Positions 18,438 to 27,005 of a DNA stretch of 64,000 nt are shown here, piece after piece. Positions within the stretch are counted from its first letter, which is position 1. Every line of letters starts with the position of its first letter. The notes under the pieces are model-generated. The model was not told the origin of the DNA, ran no database searches, and saw only the letters and a program-made list of their open reading frames with translations. A program made the translations under genes and the position numbers. The stretch is from contig NZ_FTNI01000004.1 of NCBI RefSeq assembly GCF_900156315.1, forward strand, positions 186,001 to 250,000, read 5' to 3'. Source of the stretch: Microbispora rosea (lineage in GTDB: Bacteria; Actinomycetota; Actinomycetes; Streptosporangiales; Streptosporangiaceae).

Positions 18438-19940
18438 ATGCGTGCGCCGTCCGGATACCTGCTAGCCGCGCGCTATCGGCTGATCGAGCCGGTCGGGCGC
18501 GGCGGGATGGGCACTGTGTGGCGCGCGCGTGACGAGCTGCTCGACCGCGAGGTGGCTGTCAAGGAGGTGCGGCTTCCGCTGGTCCTGGACGAGGACCTGC
18601 GGGCGGAGCTGTGCGCGCGCACCGAACGCGAGGGCCGGGCGACCGCCATGGTCGCCCACCCCTCGGTCATCACGCTCTTCGACGTCATCACCGAGGACGA
18701 CCGCCCCTGGATCGTCATGGAGCTGCTCAGGGCGCGGTCGCTGGAGGAGCTCATCCGCCAGGAGGGCCCGCTGCCGCCGCGCCGAGTGGCCGACATCGGC
18801 CGGCAGGTGCTCGGCGCGCTGCGCGCCGTCCACGCCAAGGGCATCCTGCATCGCGACGTGAAGCCCAGCAACGTGCTGGTGACCGACGACGACCGGGCGG
18901 TGCTGACCGACTTCGGGCTGGCCGCCCTGGAGGGCGACGCCTCCATCACCCAGGCCGGGATCGTCCTCGGTTCCGCCGGGTACATCGCCCCGGAACGCGT
19001 CCTCGGCGACAAGGCGAGCCCGGCGGCCGACCTGTGGTCGCTGGGCGCCACCCTCTACACCGCCGTCGAGGGCCGCGGCCTGCACGGCCGCCGTACGGCG
19101 GCGGCCGCGCTCGCGGCGCTGACCAGCGGCGCTCCGATCCCCATGGACAAGGCGGGACCACTCGCCCCGGTCCTGCGCGGCCTGCTCCAGATCGACCCCG
19201 CGGCCAGGCTCGACGGCGTCCGCGCGGCCCACGCGCTGTCCAGGGTCGCGGCCGGGGGCGTCGCCGACGACCCGTTCGCCTCCCCGTTCCGGACCGGCCG
19301 GCCCACGCCGCCGCCCATCGCCCCGCAGCCCACCGCTCCCGAGACCCGCAAGCCGTCGCAGCGCAGCCAGCGGGGACAGCACCGGGCCGAGTCGCGCCCC
19401 ACGCCCAAGGTGACGCCGCGCGACCGCGACTCCGGGCCCCACCGCCAGCAGGGGCCGTACGGCCAGCCGCACCGGCCCGGGGAGCCGGTCCAGCCCAACG
19501 CGTACGACCCGTACGCCTCGGGGCGGTACGACCTGTACGGCTCCCGCGGACAGTCCGGGCCGTACGGGCAGTCGGGGCAGTACGGGCAGTTCGGCCAGAG
19601 TGGTCAGCTGCGGCACGGCGGGTCCTACTCCGGGTCTCGCAGCGGCCCCTATGGAGACTCCTACAGCGGCTCCCACAGTGGCGCGTTCAGCGGCCCGCAC
19701 CAGCAGTCGGGACAGTCGGAGCAGTCCGGCCGCCGGCGCGGCTATCCGCGCGAATTCGGCTACTCGCGGGAGGCGCCGGCCGTGCCGTCCCAGCGGCGGC
19801 GGCCGAGCGAGGGCCTGCACCGCAAGCCGTCGGAGCCCGCGCTCCACCAGGTCGTGCGCATTCCCATGATGCGGCACGTGGCAAAGATGATCAAGCTTCT
19901 GCTCCCCCGCCGGTATTGGCCGAGAATCTTCATCAAGTAA
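18438..19940 (+). CDS. Ser/Thr protein kinase with Gly/Gln/Ser/Tyr-rich tail
   Basis: 500-residue PknB-type (Hanks) kinase. The glycine loop is GRGGMGTVW (about residues 20-28), the ATP lysine K42 in VAVKEV, the catalytic loop HRDVKPSN (residues 138-145), DFG at 158-160 and the APE-like segment APERV. The kinase domain ends near residue 265. The rest is disordered: Pro/Arg-rich, then repeats based on SGQYGQ, QSGPYG and SGSHSG (about residues 355-430). The C-terminus is cationic and amphipathic (MMRHVAKMIKLLLPRRYW). No clear transmembrane helix is present, so the tail may hold it at the membrane peripherally. It is followed 42 bp later by a paralogous kinase with a true C-terminal membrane anchor. 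Confidence 0.92.
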   Translation: MRAPSGYLLAARYRLIEPVGRGGMGTVWRARDELLDREVAVKEVRLPLVLDEDLRAELCARTEREGRATAMVAHPSVITLFDVITEDDRPWIVMELLRARSLEELIRQEGPLPPRRVADIGRQVLGALRAVHAKGILHRDVKPSNVLVTDDDRAVLTDFGLAALEGDASITQAGIVLGSAGYIAPERVLGDKASPAADLWSLGATLYTAVEGRGLHGRRTAAAALAALTSGAPIPMDKAGPLAPVLRGLLQIDPAARLDGVRAAHALSRVAAGGVADDPFASPFRTGRPTPPPIAPQPTAPETRKPSQRSQRGQHRAESRPTPKVTPRDRDSGPHRQQGPYGQPHRPGEPVQPNAYDPYASGRYDLYGSRGQSGPYGQSGQYGQFGQSGQLRHGGSYSGSRSGPYGDSYSGSHSGAFSGPHQQSGQSEQSGRRRGYPREFGYSREAPAVPSQRRRPSEGLHRKPSEPALHQVVRIPMMRHVAKMIKLLLPRRYWPRIFIK

Positions 19941-19969
19941 CCAGAAAGCGATTTCCAAGGCGGAATCGC

Positions 19970-19975
19970 TATCTT
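19970..19975 (+). promoter_or_regulatory. leaderless -10 box of second kinase gene
   Basis: TATCTT ends 7 nt before ATG 19983. No Shine-Dalgarno is seen. Same geometry as the preceding kinase gene. Confidence 0.5.
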
Positions 19976-19982
19976 TCTAGAT

Positions 19983-21380
19983 ATGCCGGAACAGCACCCT
20001 CGGCCGCTTGCCGACCGCTACGAGCTGCGCACCCGCATCGGACGGGGAACCATGGGCACCGTCTGGCGGGCGTACGACCGGTCGCTGGGCCGGGAGATCG
20101 CGGTCAAGGAGATTCGCCAGGACCCCTCGCTCAGCCCCCGGCAACGCCAGGAGCTGCGCGAACGCATGATGCGCGAGGGCCGCATGGCGGCGCGTGTCAG
20201 CCATCCCTCCGTCGCCACCATCCACGACGTCATCGTGTCCGACGGCATCCCGTGGATCATCATGGAGCTCGTCGAGGGGCGCTCGCTGGAACAGGTGATC
20301 GACGAGGAGGGCCCGCTGCCGCCGCGTCTGGTGGCGGAGATCGGCTACGACCTGCTCGGCGCGCTGCGTGCCGCCCATGCCCAGGACATCCTGCACCGCG
20401 ACGTCAAACCGGCGAACGTGTTGCTGACCGATACCGGCAGAGTGGTGCTGACCGACTTCGGCATCGCCAAGGCGCTCGGCGACCACGCGCTCACCCAGAC
20501 CGGCATGGTGATCGGCTCGCCCGGATACACCGCCCCGGAGCGGGCCCGGGGCGAGTACACCGGCCCCGAGTCCGACCTGTGGTCTCTGGGCGCGACGCTG
20601 TACTTCGCCGTCGAGGGACGGCCGGCCTACGAACGCTCGACCGTCGGCGAGACGCTGGCCGCCCTGATGACGGAGGAGGCCGACCCGCCCGCGCAGGCCG
20701 GTCCGCTGCGGCAGGTCCTGGACGGACTGCTGGTGAAGGACCACACCGCGCGCCTCACGCCGGAGCGCGCCGCCGCGATGCTGCGCCTGATCGCCGACAC
20801 CCCCACGGGCTCCATTCCCGCCGTGACAGCGGCACCGGCGCCGCCTCCACCCCCGACCCCCGCACATGATGCGACGGCGCGTCCGGACGGCAACGGCTCG
20901 GCCGCCCGGCCCCCTGGAAGGACCATGACCGGAGACGACGAGGACGACGCGAACCGCACGATGGTCGTCCCCCGCCCCGCAGGCGGTCCCCGCCTCCCTG
21001 CCCCGCCTCCGGGCGGCACCAGGAACGGCGCCTCCGAGGCCGCCGACAGGCACAGCACCACGGTGCCCGGCAGGCTGCCCGGCCGGGGATCGGTGACGCC
21101 CCCGCCACCCGGGCCCGGCTTCACCGGGAACGGCCCGGCGCCCATGCCGGGGCCTCCCGCCACCCCGCCGCACCCCGGTTCCTTGCACCCCGGCCCCTTC
21201 CTCCCGCCCGGGGACGGCGCCCCGGGCGGGTCTCCCAGCCTGGGGACGGACCTGTTCGCGATGCAGAGTCCCGGCGAGCCGGACGCCAAGACCCAGGTCC
21301 GGGTGCTCGTGACGATGGGAATCGCGCTCTTCGGCGTCCTCGCGCTGATCCTCCTGGGCGTCTTCATCTTCGCGAAGTGA
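19983..21380 (+). CDS. membrane-anchored Ser/Thr protein kinase
   Basis: 465-residue PknB-type kinase closely related to its upstream neighbour. It has the glycine loop GRGTMGTVW, K42 in IAVKEI, the catalytic loop HRDVKPANVLL, DFG in LTDFGIAKAL and APERARGEYTGPESDLWSLG. After the domain (about residue 265) comes a Pro-rich linker with many PPPP and GPG stretches. It ends in one transmembrane helix (MGIALFGVLALILLGVFIF) with only AK after it, so essentially nothing is exposed outside. It therefore lacks the PASTA-type sensor of PknB and must sense from the cytoplasm or through a partner. The tandem arrangement suggests duplication and possible cross-phosphorylation. Confidence 0.93.
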   Translation: MPEQHPRPLADRYELRTRIGRGTMGTVWRAYDRSLGREIAVKEIRQDPSLSPRQRQELRERMMREGRMAARVSHPSVATIHDVIVSDGIPWIIMELVEGRSLEQVIDEEGPLPPRLVAEIGYDLLGALRAAHAQDILHRDVKPANVLLTDTGRVVLTDFGIAKALGDHALTQTGMVIGSPGYTAPERARGEYTGPESDLWSLGATLYFAVEGRPAYERSTVGETLAALMTEEADPPAQAGPLRQVLDGLLVKDHTARLTPERAAAMLRLIADTPTGSIPAVTAAPAPPPPPTPAHDATARPDGNGSAARPPGRTMTGDDEDDANRTMVVPRPAGGPRLPAPPPGGTRNGASEAADRHSTTVPGRLPGRGSVTPPPPGPGFTGNGPAPMPGPPATPPHPGSLHPGPFLPPGDGAPGGSPSLGTDLFAMQSPGEPDAKTQVRVLVTMGIALFGVLALILLGVFIFAK

Positions 21381-21462
21381 CTGCTGCGACTGTCCGGACA
21401 CCGCCGGCCCCTGAGGCCGGCCGTTCGGAGGGGGCGGATCTGGGCGGGTGAAAGACTGAGGC

Positions 21463-22854
21463 ATGGACGAATTCCGCATCGAGCACGATTCCATGGGCGA
21501 GGTCCGGGTGCCCGCCCGTGCGAAGTGGCGGGCCCAGACGCAGCGGGCGGTGGAGAACTTCCCGGTCTCCGGGCGAGGGCTGGAGACCGCGCACATCGCG
21601 GCGCTCGCCCGCATCAAGGCCGCGTGTGCCAGGGTCAACGCCGAGTACGGCGTCGTCGACAAGGACATGGCGGAGGCCATCCAGGACGCGGCCGAGGAGG
21701 TCGCCGAGGGACGGTGGGACGACCAGTTCCCGGTGGACGTCTTCCAGACCGGCTCGGGCACCTCGTCCAACATGAACATGAACGAGGTGGTCGCGACGCT
21801 GGCGCAGGAGCGGCTCGGGCGGCCCGTCCATCCGAACGACCACGTCAACGCCGCCCAGTCGTCCAACGACGTCTTCCCGTCCTCGATCCACGTCGCGGCG
21901 ACGTTCGGCGTGGTGCACGAGCTGACGCCCGCGCTGGAGCACCTGGCGACCGCGCTGGAGGAGAAGGCCACCGAGTTCGCCGACGTGGTGAAGTCGGGCC
22001 GCACCCACCTGATGGACGCGACGCCGGTCACGCTCGGCCAGGAGTTCGGCGGCTACTCCACCCAGATCGAGCTGGCACTCGAACGGCTCCAGGCCGCGCT
22101 GCCGCGCCTGGCCGAGCTGCCGCTGGGCGGCACGGCCGTGGGCACCGGCGTGAACGTGCCGGGCCCCGGCTGGGCGCAGGCCGTGATCGCCGAGTTGAGC
22201 CGGACGACCGGCCTGCCGTTCACCGAGGCCAGGGACCACTTCGAGGCGCAGGGCGCGCGTGACGGCCTGGTCGAGCTGTCGGGCATGCTCAAGGTGATCG
22301 CCGTCTCGCTCAGCAAGATCGCCAACGACCTGCGCTGGATGGGGTCGGGCCCGCGCGCGGGCCTCGGTGAGATCAACCTGCCCGACCTGCAGCCGGGATC
22401 GTCGATCATGCCGGGGAAGGTCAACCCGGTGATCCCCGAGGCCGTCACGATGGTGGCCGCGCAGGTCGTGGGCAACGACGCCGCGATCACGATGGCCGGG
22501 GCCTCGGGATCGTTCGAGCTCAACGTGATGCTGCCGGTGATGGCGCGCAACGTGCTGGAGTCGATCCGGCTGCTGGCCAACGTGTCGCGGCTGCTCGCCG
22601 ACCGCTGCGTCACCGGGATCACCGCCAACGTGGGCCGCCTGCGCGAGTACGCCGAGTCGTCGCCCTCGATCGTCACCCCGCTCAACCGGTACGTGGGGTA
22701 CGAGGAGGCCGCGAGGATCGCCAAGCAGGCGCTGAAGGAGCGCAAGACGATCCGGGAGGTCGTGATCGAGCGCGGCCACGTGGCGAGCGGCGCGCTGACC
22801 GAGGAGCAGCTCGACCGGGCGCTGGACGTGCTGTCCATGACCCGCCCCACATAG
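21463..22854 (+). CDS. fumC: class II fumarate hydratase
   Basis: 463-residue oxygen-stable fumarase of the aspartase/fumarase superfamily. Signatures: [14 protein letters not shown] near residue 102, [38 protein letters not shown] with the catalytic His, and the superfamily signature [12 protein letters not shown] in the mobile loop. The length is standard. The start is ATG 21463 in GAGGCATGG. It is the second fumarase in 6 kb; the class I enzyme needs an iron-sulphur cluster, so the pair gives iron- and oxygen-independent back-up. In M. tuberculosis the single fumarase (Rv1098c, recalled) lies beside glpX, as in this neighbourhood. Confidence 0.96.
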   Translation: MDEFRIEHDSMGEVRVPARAKWRAQTQRAVENFPVSGRGLETAHIAALARIKAACARVNAEYGVVDKDMAEAIQDAAEEVAEGRWDDQFPVDVFQTGSGTSSNMNMNEVVATLAQERLGRPVHPNDHVNAAQSSNDVFPSSIHVAATFGVVHELTPALEHLATALEEKATEFADVVKSGRTHLMDATPVTLGQEFGGYSTQIELALERLQAALPRLAELPLGGTAVGTGVNVPGPGWAQAVIAELSRTTGLPFTEARDHFEAQGARDGLVELSGMLKVIAVSLSKIANDLRWMGSGPRAGLGEINLPDLQPGSSIMPGKVNPVIPEAVTMVAAQVVGNDAAITMAGASGSFELNVMLPVMARNVLESIRLLANVSRLLADRCVTGITANVGRLREYAESSPSIVTPLNRYVGYEEAARIAKQALKERKTIREVVIERGHVASGALTEEQLDRALDVLSMTRPT

Positions 22855-22921
22855 GAGGGCAGGCATCTATGTCGCCGTACGCCATGTGCCGGGAAGAGCG
22901 CGGTTCCTATCGTGAGGCAGC

Positions 22922-23707
22922 ATGAGCCTTGAAGGGCGTCTTGAAGGGCGCACGGCCCTCGTCACCGGCGCGGGGAGCGGCATCGGACGGGCGTGTGCCC
23001 GGCGCCTGGCCGCCGAGGGCGCGCACGTCGTCGTCGCCGACATCAACGCCGAGGCCGCGGGCAAGGTGGCCGCCGAGATCGGCGGCACGCCGGTGGCCGT
23101 CGACCTGTCCGATCCGGAGTTCCTCGTGGCCTGGCGGGGCCAGCTCCCGCCCTCGCCGGACACCCACCTCCGCGCCGACATCGTCGTGAACAACGCGGGG
23201 TTCCAGCACGTGGCCCCGATCGAGGAGTTCCCGCCCGAGATCTTCAGGAAGATCATGCGGGTGATGGTCGAGGCGCCGTTCCTGCTCGTGCGCGACGTGC
23301 TGCCCGGGATGTACGAGCGCGGCTGGGGCCGCGTCGTCAACATCTCCTCGGTGCACGGCCTGCGCGCCTCGCCGTTCAAGGCGGCCTATGTGACGGCCAA
23401 GCACGCGCTGGAGGGTCTGTCGAAGGTGATCGCCCTGGAAGGGGCGCCGCACGGCGTGACCTCCAACTGCGTCGATCCCGCGTACGTCCGGACGCCGCTG
23501 GTGGAGAACCAGATCGCCGATCAGGCGCGCACCCACGGGATCAGCGAGGACGAGGTGGTGGAGCAGATCATGCTCGCCCCCGCGGCGATCAAGCGGCTTA
23601 TCGAGCCGGACGAGGTGGCCGAGATGGTCGCCTACCTGTGCGGCCCGCAGGGATCGTTCGTCACCGGCGTCTCGATCCCCATCGACGGAGGATGGAGCGC
23701 GCGCTGA
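22922..23707 (+). CDS. SDR family dehydrogenase, 3-hydroxybutyrate dehydrogenase-like
   Basis: 261-residue short-chain dehydrogenase. NAD-binding TGAGSGIG lies near residues 14-21 and NNAG near residue 90. The catalytic Ser is in VVNISSVHG, followed by the YxxxK pair in AAYVTAKHALEG. The C-terminus carries IDGGWSA. The family-specific context (GFQHVAPIEEFP, ADYVRTPLVENQIADQARTHGI-like segment, DEVVEQIML) matches D-3-hydroxybutyrate dehydrogenases, which oxidise 3-hydroxybutyrate to acetoacetate. TATCGT ends 8 nt before ATG 22922, and GAGG lies between. Its end overlaps the start of the PucR-type regulator by 16 bp, and a carrier and two hydrolases follow, supporting a catabolic unit. Confidence 0.82.
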   Translation: MSLEGRLEGRTALVTGAGSGIGRACARRLAAEGAHVVVADINAEAAGKVAAEIGGTPVAVDLSDPEFLVAWRGQLPPSPDTHLRADIVVNNAGFQHVAPIEEFPPEIFRKIMRVMVEAPFLLVRDVLPGMYERGWGRVVNISSVHGLRASPFKAAYVTAKHALEGLSKVIALEGAPHGVTSNCVDPAYVRTPLVENQIADQARTHGISEDEVVEQIMLAPAAIKRLIEPDEVAEMVAYLCGPQGSFVTGVSIPIDGGWSAR

Positions 23708-25590
23708 CCACTTCGGCTCCCAAGAGCAGCGCGCACGCCTACCTCGACCTGCTCGCCCGGGAGGCGTCGGCGGTCGAGTTCGAGGGCCCGATCCTGCAGG
23801 CCAGGGCGGCCGGGGCCGACTCCGCCACGCTGGAGGAGCTGGAGCGGGCCAAGGTCGCGGCGCTGCAGGTGCGGGCCGTACTGCGCCGGCGGGCCAAGCG
23901 GGAGGCGGAGCTGTCGGCGCTGTTCGACACCGCCAGCGACCTGGCCGGGCTGCGCGACCTCGACGCGGTGCTCCAGGCCATCGTGCACCGGGCGAGGCAG
24001 TTGCTCGCGACCGACATCGCGTACATGACGCTGAACGACCCGGAGCGCGGCGACACCTACATGCGGGTGACCGACGGGTCGATCTCGGCCAGCTTCCGGC
24101 GGCTGCGGCTGCCCATGGGCGCCGGGCTGGGCGGGCTGGTGGCGCAGAGCGGCACGCCGTACAACACGGCGGACTACTTCGCCGACCCCAGGTTCCGGCA
24201 CACGAACACGATCGACGTGGCCGTCCACGAGGAGGGCCTGGTGGCGATCCTCGGGGTGCCGCTGCGGCTCGGCACGCAGGTCATCGGCGTGCTGTTCGCG
24301 GCCAACCGCAGCGCCAGGCCGTTCGCGCAGGAGGAGGTGGCGCTGCTGTGCTCGCTGGCGGCGCACGCCGCCGTGGCCATCGACACCGCCCGGCTGCTGC
24401 AGGAGACCCGGGCGGCGCTGGCCGAGCTGAGCGAGGCGAACACGCTGATCAAGGCGCACAGCGAGTCGATCGAGCGGGCCGCCGACGCGCACGACCGGAT
24501 GACCGGCCTCGTGCTGCGCGGCGGCGGGGTCGAGGACGTCGCCGCGGTCGTCACCGAGGTGCTGGGCGGCCGCCTGACCGTGCTGGACGACGAGGGCCGC
24601 CCTCTCGTGGGCGAGTCCGGCGACCTGGAGGTGGGCGTCTTCGACGCCGCCCAGTCCTCGCGGGCCCTCGGCCGCACGGTCAAGCGGGGCGACGCGTACG
24701 TCGCCTCCGTGGACGTCGGAGCGGCGCCGCTGTGCACGCTGGTCCTGCGGACCGACCACCCGGTGTCCGACACCGACCAGCGCATCCTGGAGCGCGCCGC
24801 GATCGTCACCGCGCTGCTGCTGCTGTTCCGCCGCAGTGTGGCCGAGGCGGAGGGTCGGGTGCGCGGCGAACTGCTCGACGACCTGGTCTCCCGTCCGGAG
24901 CTGCGCGGGCTGGACGACCGGGCGCGGCGGCTCGGCGTCGATCTCGACGCGCCGCACGTGCTGGTGGTGGCGCGGCACGACGGGCAGCGTGAGCGCGGCG
25001 CCTTCTGGGCGTCGTCGCAGGCGACGCTGGCGCACGGCCTGGCCACCGCCCGGGGCGACGAGGTCGTGCTGCTGCTGCCCGGCGACCGGCCGGGCGCGCT
25101 GGCCCGGCGCGTCGCGGCCGAGCTGAGCGCCTCGCTCGGCCGCCCGGCGACGGCGGGGGCCGCGCCGGCCTCCGGGCCGGTGACGGCGGTGGCGTCCGCC
25201 TACGCCGAGGCCCGTCGCTGCGCCGGGGCGCTGGTGGCCCTCGGCCGTACGGGTGACGGCGCGAGCGCCGAGGAGCTGGGCTTCGTCGGCCTGCTGGTGG
25301 GCGAGCGGCGCGAGGTGTCCGGCTTCCTCGCCGGCGCGCTCGGGCCGGTGCTCGACTACGACTCGCGCCGGGGAACCGCCCTGGTCAAGACGCTGAACGC
25401 CTACTTCGGCACGGGCGGCTCGCTGTCGCGTACGGCCGAGGCCCTGCACATCCACGTGAACACGGTGACCCAGCGGCTCGACCGGGTGGGGCAGCTGCTC
25501 GGCGAGGACTGGCAGGAGCCCGAGCGCGCCCTGGAGATCCAGCTCGCCCTGCGGCTGCACCGGCTGCGCACCCACATGCCGGATGCCTGA
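23692..25590 (+). CDS. GAF-PucR family transcriptional regulator (CdaR-like)
   Basis: 632-residue regulator. A GAF sensor domain spans about residues 75-225 (LSALFDTASDLAGLRDLDAVL, MGAGLGGLVAQSGTPY, VAILGVPLRLGTQVIGVLF). A short coiled linker follows (LSEANTLIKAHSESIERAAD), then a degenerate GGDEF-like CdaR middle region. The C-terminal PucR HTH reads LVKTLNAYFGTGGSLSRTAEALHIHVNTVTQRLDRV. ATG 23692 lies inside the end of the dehydrogenase gene, within GGAGGATGG, indicating translational coupling. The protein most likely senses a hydroxy-acid or acyl metabolite and activates the dehydrogenase/transporter/hydrolase genes. An inverted repeat 25 bp downstream of its stop is a candidate binding site. 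Confidence 0.85.
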   Translation: MERALTTSAPKSSAHAYLDLLAREASAVEFEGPILQARAAGADSATLEELERAKVAALQVRAVLRRRAKREAELSALFDTASDLAGLRDLDAVLQAIVHRARQLLATDIAYMTLNDPERGDTYMRVTDGSISASFRRLRLPMGAGLGGLVAQSGTPYNTADYFADPRFRHTNTIDVAVHEEGLVAILGVPLRLGTQVIGVLFAANRSARPFAQEEVALLCSLAAHAAVAIDTARLLQETRAALAELSEANTLIKAHSESIERAADAHDRMTGLVLRGGGVEDVAAVVTEVLGGRLTVLDDEGRPLVGESGDLEVGVFDAAQSSRALGRTVKRGDAYVASVDVGAAPLCTLVLRTDHPVSDTDQRILERAAIVTALLLLFRRSVAEAEGRVRGELLDDLVSRPELRGLDDRARRLGVDLDAPHVLVVARHDGQRERGAFWASSQATLAHGLATARGDEVVLLLPGDRPGALARRVAAELSASLGRPATAGAAPASGPVTAVASAYAEARRCAGALVALGRTGDGASAEELGFVGLLVGERREVSGFLAGALGPVLDYDSRRGTALVKTLNAYFGTGGSLSRTAEALHIHVNTVTQRLDRVGQLLGEDWQEPERALEIQLALRLHRLRTHMPDA

Positions 25591-25614
25591 GGTGTGTGGC
25601 GGCGCCCCATAGGA

Positions 25615-25628
25615 GTGACCTCGGTCAC
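25615..25628. promoter_or_regulatory. inverted repeat before the MHS carrier gene
   Basis: GTGACC-TC-GGTCAC: perfect 6-bp arms with a 2-nt spacer in the 77-bp gap between the PucR-type regulator and the carrier gene, 40 bp before the carrier start. A candidate operator for the local regulator. Confidence 0.4.
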
Positions 25629-25667
25629 TGCATACCGTGTGCGGAACCCCCCATCGGAGGAGTTCCC

Positions 25668-27005
25668 ATGGCAAACACTCCACCTGCCCGGATCGGAAAG
25701 GTCGTCGGGGCCAGCCTGATCGGCACCACCATCGAGTGGTACGACTTCTTCCTTTACGGCTCGGCCGCCGCCCTGGTGTTCAACAAGCTCTTCTTCCCCA
25801 CCGAGGACGAGCTGACCGGCACGCTGCTGGCGTTCCTCACCTATGCCGTCGGCTTCGTCGCCCGGCCCCTCGGCGGGCTGGTCTTCGGTCACTACGGCGA
25901 CCGGCTCGGCCGCAAGCGGCTGCTGGTCATCAGCCTGCTCATGATGGGCGGCTCGACGTTCCTGATCGGCTGCCTGCCGACGTACGCCGCCCTCGGCGCG
26001 GGCGCGCCGCTGCTGCTGACCCTGCTCCGCCTGGTGCAGGGCTTCGCCCTCGGCGGCGAGTGGGGCGGCGCGGTGCTGCTGGTCTCCGAGCACGGCGACC
26101 CCCGCAACCGCGGCTTCTGGGCGTCCTGGCCGCAGGCCGGCGCTCCCGGTGGCAACCTGATCGCCACCGGCGTGCTGGCGCTGCTGGCCGCGGTGCAGTC
26201 CGAGGAGGCCTTTCTCGCCTGGGGCTGGCGTATCGCGTTCCTGCTGTCCGGCGTGCTCGTGCTGATCGGCCTGTGGATCAGGCTGACGGTCACCGAGTCG
26301 CCGGTGTTCCAGCAGGCGCTGGAGCGGCAGGAGCCCGCGCCGCAGGCCCCCATCATCGGCGTGCTGCGCCACCACTGGCGCGACGTGCTGGTGGCGATGG
26401 GCGCCCGGATGGCCGAGAACGTCTCCTACTACGTGATCACGGCGTTCGTCCTCGTCTACGGCACCACCACGGCGGGCCTGCCCAAGGGCACCGTGCTCAA
26501 CGCCGTGCTGATCGGCTCGGCGATCCACTTCGTCACGATCCCGCTGTGGGGCGCACTGTCGGACCGGATCGGCCGGCGGCCGGTCTACCTCCTCGGCGCC
26601 GCCGCCGTCGGGCTGTGGGCCTTCGCGTTCTTCCCGCTGATCGACACCAAGAACTTCGCCCTGGTCACCGTGGCGGTGACGGTCGGCCTGGTGCTGCACG
26701 GCGCGATGTACGGCCCGCAGGCGGCGTTCTTCTCCGAGCTGTTCGCCACCCGGATGCGCTACTCGGGCGTGTCGATCGGCTACCAGCTCGCCTCGATCGC
26801 GGCGGGCGGCGTGGCCCCGCTGATCGCGGTCGCCCTGCTCGACGCGTACGGGTCGAGCGTGCCGATCTCCGTCTACGTGGTGGCGGCGGCGATCCTCACG
26901 ATCATCGCGGTGATCGCCTCCAGGGAGACCCGCGACCGCGACCTGTCCGCCATCGAGCCGACCTCGGGCGCCGCCCAGACCGCCGTGATCGCGAAGGAGG
27001 CCTGA
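25668..27005 (+). CDS. MHS-family MFS transporter (metabolite:proton symporter)
   Basis: 445-residue 12-helix carrier of the metabolite:H+ symporter branch (KgtP, ProP, ShiA). N-terminal signature ASLIGTTIEWYDFFLYG, conserved loop GHYGDRLGRKRLL between TM2 and TM3, RLVQGFALGGEWGGAVL, and WGALSDRIGRRP between TM8 and TM9. Members import organic acids with protons. A good ribosome site (GGAGGAG) precedes ATG 25668. The next gene starts in the stop codon (TGATG), so the two are translationally coupled. In context the cargo is probably a hydroxy acid released outside the cell by the secreted esterase. Confidence 0.9.
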   Translation: MANTPPARIGKVVGASLIGTTIEWYDFFLYGSAAALVFNKLFFPTEDELTGTLLAFLTYAVGFVARPLGGLVFGHYGDRLGRKRLLVISLLMMGGSTFLIGCLPTYAALGAGAPLLLTLLRLVQGFALGGEWGGAVLLVSEHGDPRNRGFWASWPQAGAPGGNLIATGVLALLAAVQSEEAFLAWGWRIAFLLSGVLVLIGLWIRLTVTESPVFQQALERQEPAPQAPIIGVLRHHWRDVLVAMGARMAENVSYYVITAFVLVYGTTTAGLPKGTVLNAVLIGSAIHFVTIPLWGALSDRIGRRPVYLLGAAAVGLWAFAFFPLIDTKNFALVTVAVTVGLVLHGAMYGPQAAFFSELFATRMRYSGVSIGYQLASIAAGGVAPLIAVALLDAYGSSVPISVYVVAAAILTIIAVIASRETRDRDLSAIEPTSGAAQTAVIAKEA

